From NCBI GenBank assembly GCA_004562765.1, contig SFRL01000008.1, positions 1-64,000 on the forward strand: a DNA stretch of 64,000 bases, given 5' to 3'. Below are positions 63,212 to 64,000 of the stretch, in pieces. Each line of letters opens with the position of its first letter. Within the stretch, counting starts at the first letter, position 1. Made by a program: the position numbers and the translations under genes. This DNA comes from a bacterium. Its GTDB lineage: Bacteria > Bacillota > Clostridia > Lachnospirales > Lachnospiraceae. Under the pieces are notes generated by a model. It saw nothing but the letters and a program-made list of their open reading frames with translations. It was not told the origin of the DNA and searched no databases.

Positions 63212-63679
63212 CTAAAAATCAAATGCCAGCCGAATCAAGGCAATATCTGCTCTGGCAAAAGTAAGTTCTGTTTCGTTTTCATCCTCAATGACGATGTTGT
63301 CTGCATCGAAGCGTTTCAGGATACCCGTAAACTGCTTCTCATGGTTGATCGCGCGGAAGGTGCGGATCTCTACCTCCTCACCGATACTCTTTTGCAAATG
63401 TTTATCCTTTTTCAAAGGACGACCCAGCCCCGGTGAGCTGACCTCAAACACATAGGAATCCGGAATGTAATCCTTCTCATCTAAGATCGGGTTCATCTCT
63501 CTGGCAACTGTCTCGCAGTCATTCACCGCGACCCCGCCCGGCTTGTCGATATACGCCCGCAGATAATTTGTACTTCCTTCTTTGACATACTCCACGTCAT
63601 ACAACTCAAATCCGTATTTTTCCAGGATCGGCAGGATCAGGCTCTCCGTCTGCGCTTCGTAGTCCTGTCGTTTTGACAT
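63212..63679 (-). CDS. rimP: Ribosome maturation factor RimP
   Basis: 155 aa 30S assembly factor. GFELYDVEYVKEGSTNYLRAYIDKPGG and YVFEVSSPGLGRPLK are diagnostic. It opens the nusA-infB operon, 15 bases before nusA, with its own promoter and leader hairpin. GAAGGAAGG precedes the ATG. Confidence 0.96.
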   Translation of the reverse strand: MSKRQDYEAQTESLILPILEKYGFELYDVEYVKEGSTNYLRAYIDKPGGVAVNDCETVAREMNPILDEKDYIPDSYVFEVSSPGLGRPLKKDKHLQKSIGEEVEIRTFRAINHEKQFTGILKRFDADNIVIEDENETELTFARADIALIRLAFDF

Positions 63680-63751
63680 TGTTTCACCTTCCTTCTCTGT
63701 TGTCCGGCACCTTCACGGTTCCGATGCAAAAATTTGGCATACCAACAAATA

Positions 63752-63776
63752 AGAGTGGGCTTTTTTGACCCACTCT
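63752..63776 (-). promoter_or_regulatory. Leader hairpin upstream of rimP
   Basis: AGAGTGGG/CCCACTCT, an 8-bp perfect stem with a 9-base loop, about 75 bases before rimP and about 23 after the predicted start of transcription. A similar GAGTGGG/CCCACTC stem precedes rimP (ylxS) in other Firmicutes as far as I recall. Confidence 0.6.
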
Positions 63777-63805
63777 CATATCTAGTACAATATTCAACTA
63801 TAGTT

Positions 63806-63834
63806 AGTGTAGCACTTATGTTTCGGAAATGCAA
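63806..63834 (-). promoter_or_regulatory. Promoter of the rimP-nusA-infB operon
   Basis: TTGCAT (63829-63834), 17-base spacer, TACACT (63806-63811), minus strand. The -35 lies 4 bases past the stop codon of the truncated upstream gene. The -10 is imperfect. Confidence 0.6.
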
Positions 63835-63837
63835 GGG

Positions 63838-64000
63838 CTATTTTTTCTTTATAAAAACATATTTATCTGTTTTCTTGTATGAAGAAACGCTCTTCGCCTT
63901 GTTTTTTGAATTTCCTGTCTTGATGGAATACGCTTTTCCGGTAGGAAGTTTCGATGTCATGTTCACAGCCGCTTTCGTTCCATTTAATGTGAGCGTTCCT
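63838..64000 (-). CDS. C-terminus of a truncated gene, unidentified
   Basis: The last 53 codons of a minus-strand gene cut by the window edge, stop TAG at 63838-63840. The residues read from GTLTLNGTKAAVNMTSKLP to KYVFIKKK and are rich in Lys, Ser and Thr. The composition and the NGT/SKLPTGKAY rhythm suggest the end of a secreted or surface protein, but no family is recognisable. Confidence 0.7.
   Translation of the reverse strand, partial: GTLTLNGTKAAVNMTSKLPTGKAYSIKTGNSKNKAKSVSSYKKTDKYVFIKKK

Overview
The window is a gene-dense stretch of a Gram-positive, spore-forming anaerobe of the class Clostridia, most likely a member of the Lachnospiraceae (relatives of Roseburia, Agathobacter and Coprococcus). 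The grounds are combined Firmicutes gene orders (rimP-nusA-ylxR-ylxQ-infB-rbfA, yggS-sepF-ylmH, mreBCD-PBP2-min), sporulation-family genes (yqfC, yqfD, a SpoVB-type flippase, a BofC-like protein, a spore photoproduct lyase homologue), a trimeric [FeFe] hydrogenase, and Min and Mre systems together. The genus is inference. All but two genes lie on the minus strand, so transcription runs from the right end to the left.

Right end (about 55-64 kb): the C-terminus of a truncated gene, then a translation and RNA-maturation operon (rimP, nusA, ylxR, ylxQ, infB, rbfA, nrnA, truB, ribF) with a recognisable promoter and leader hairpin. Next come a Na/phosphate symporter, an SH3-NlpC/P60 wall hydrolase with a consensus promoter, an electron-bifurcating hydrogenase operon (hydC-hydB-hydA), rpsO-pnp with leader hairpins, a leaderless subtilase and a cardiolipin synthase. 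The cardiolipin synthase meets the plus-strand dacF tail to tail.

Middle (about 7.8-40.3 kb): from scpA to a DacA-like carboxypeptidase there are 31 consecutive minus-strand genes, and no gap exceeds about 50 bases. They cover chromosome condensation (scpAB), 23S rRNA methylation (rlmH), a nucleosidase/SplB-like/SDR trio, yqfC-yqfD-phoH-(degenerate HD protein)-ybeY, a DUF3048 lipoprotein, a lipid flippase, two FAD oxidoreductases, mutS-mutL-miaA, a PLP lyase, radC, and the elongation/division block (mreB-mreC-mreD-PBP2-minC-minD-minE-rodA-mgsA-dac).

Left end (0-7.7 kb): a small P-loop protein and a DUF378 protein converge on a shared terminator. They are followed by a HlyD-like adaptor gene, then yggS-sepF-ylmH-aroB-lspA-rluD and a cytidylate-kinase-like gene, then a terminator and an unexplained inverted repeat.

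The window is mainly core genome. I found no defence system, prophage, CRISPR array, tRNA or rRNA. The observations most worth pursuing are a methylglyoxal synthase lacking its catalytic aspartate, a PgpH/YqfF-like protein whose HD dyad has become Tyr-Arg, a long hairpin directly upstream of pnp, 5'-terminal hairpins on several transcripts, a composite palindromic intergenic element, and low-complexity expansions in IF2 and NusA.
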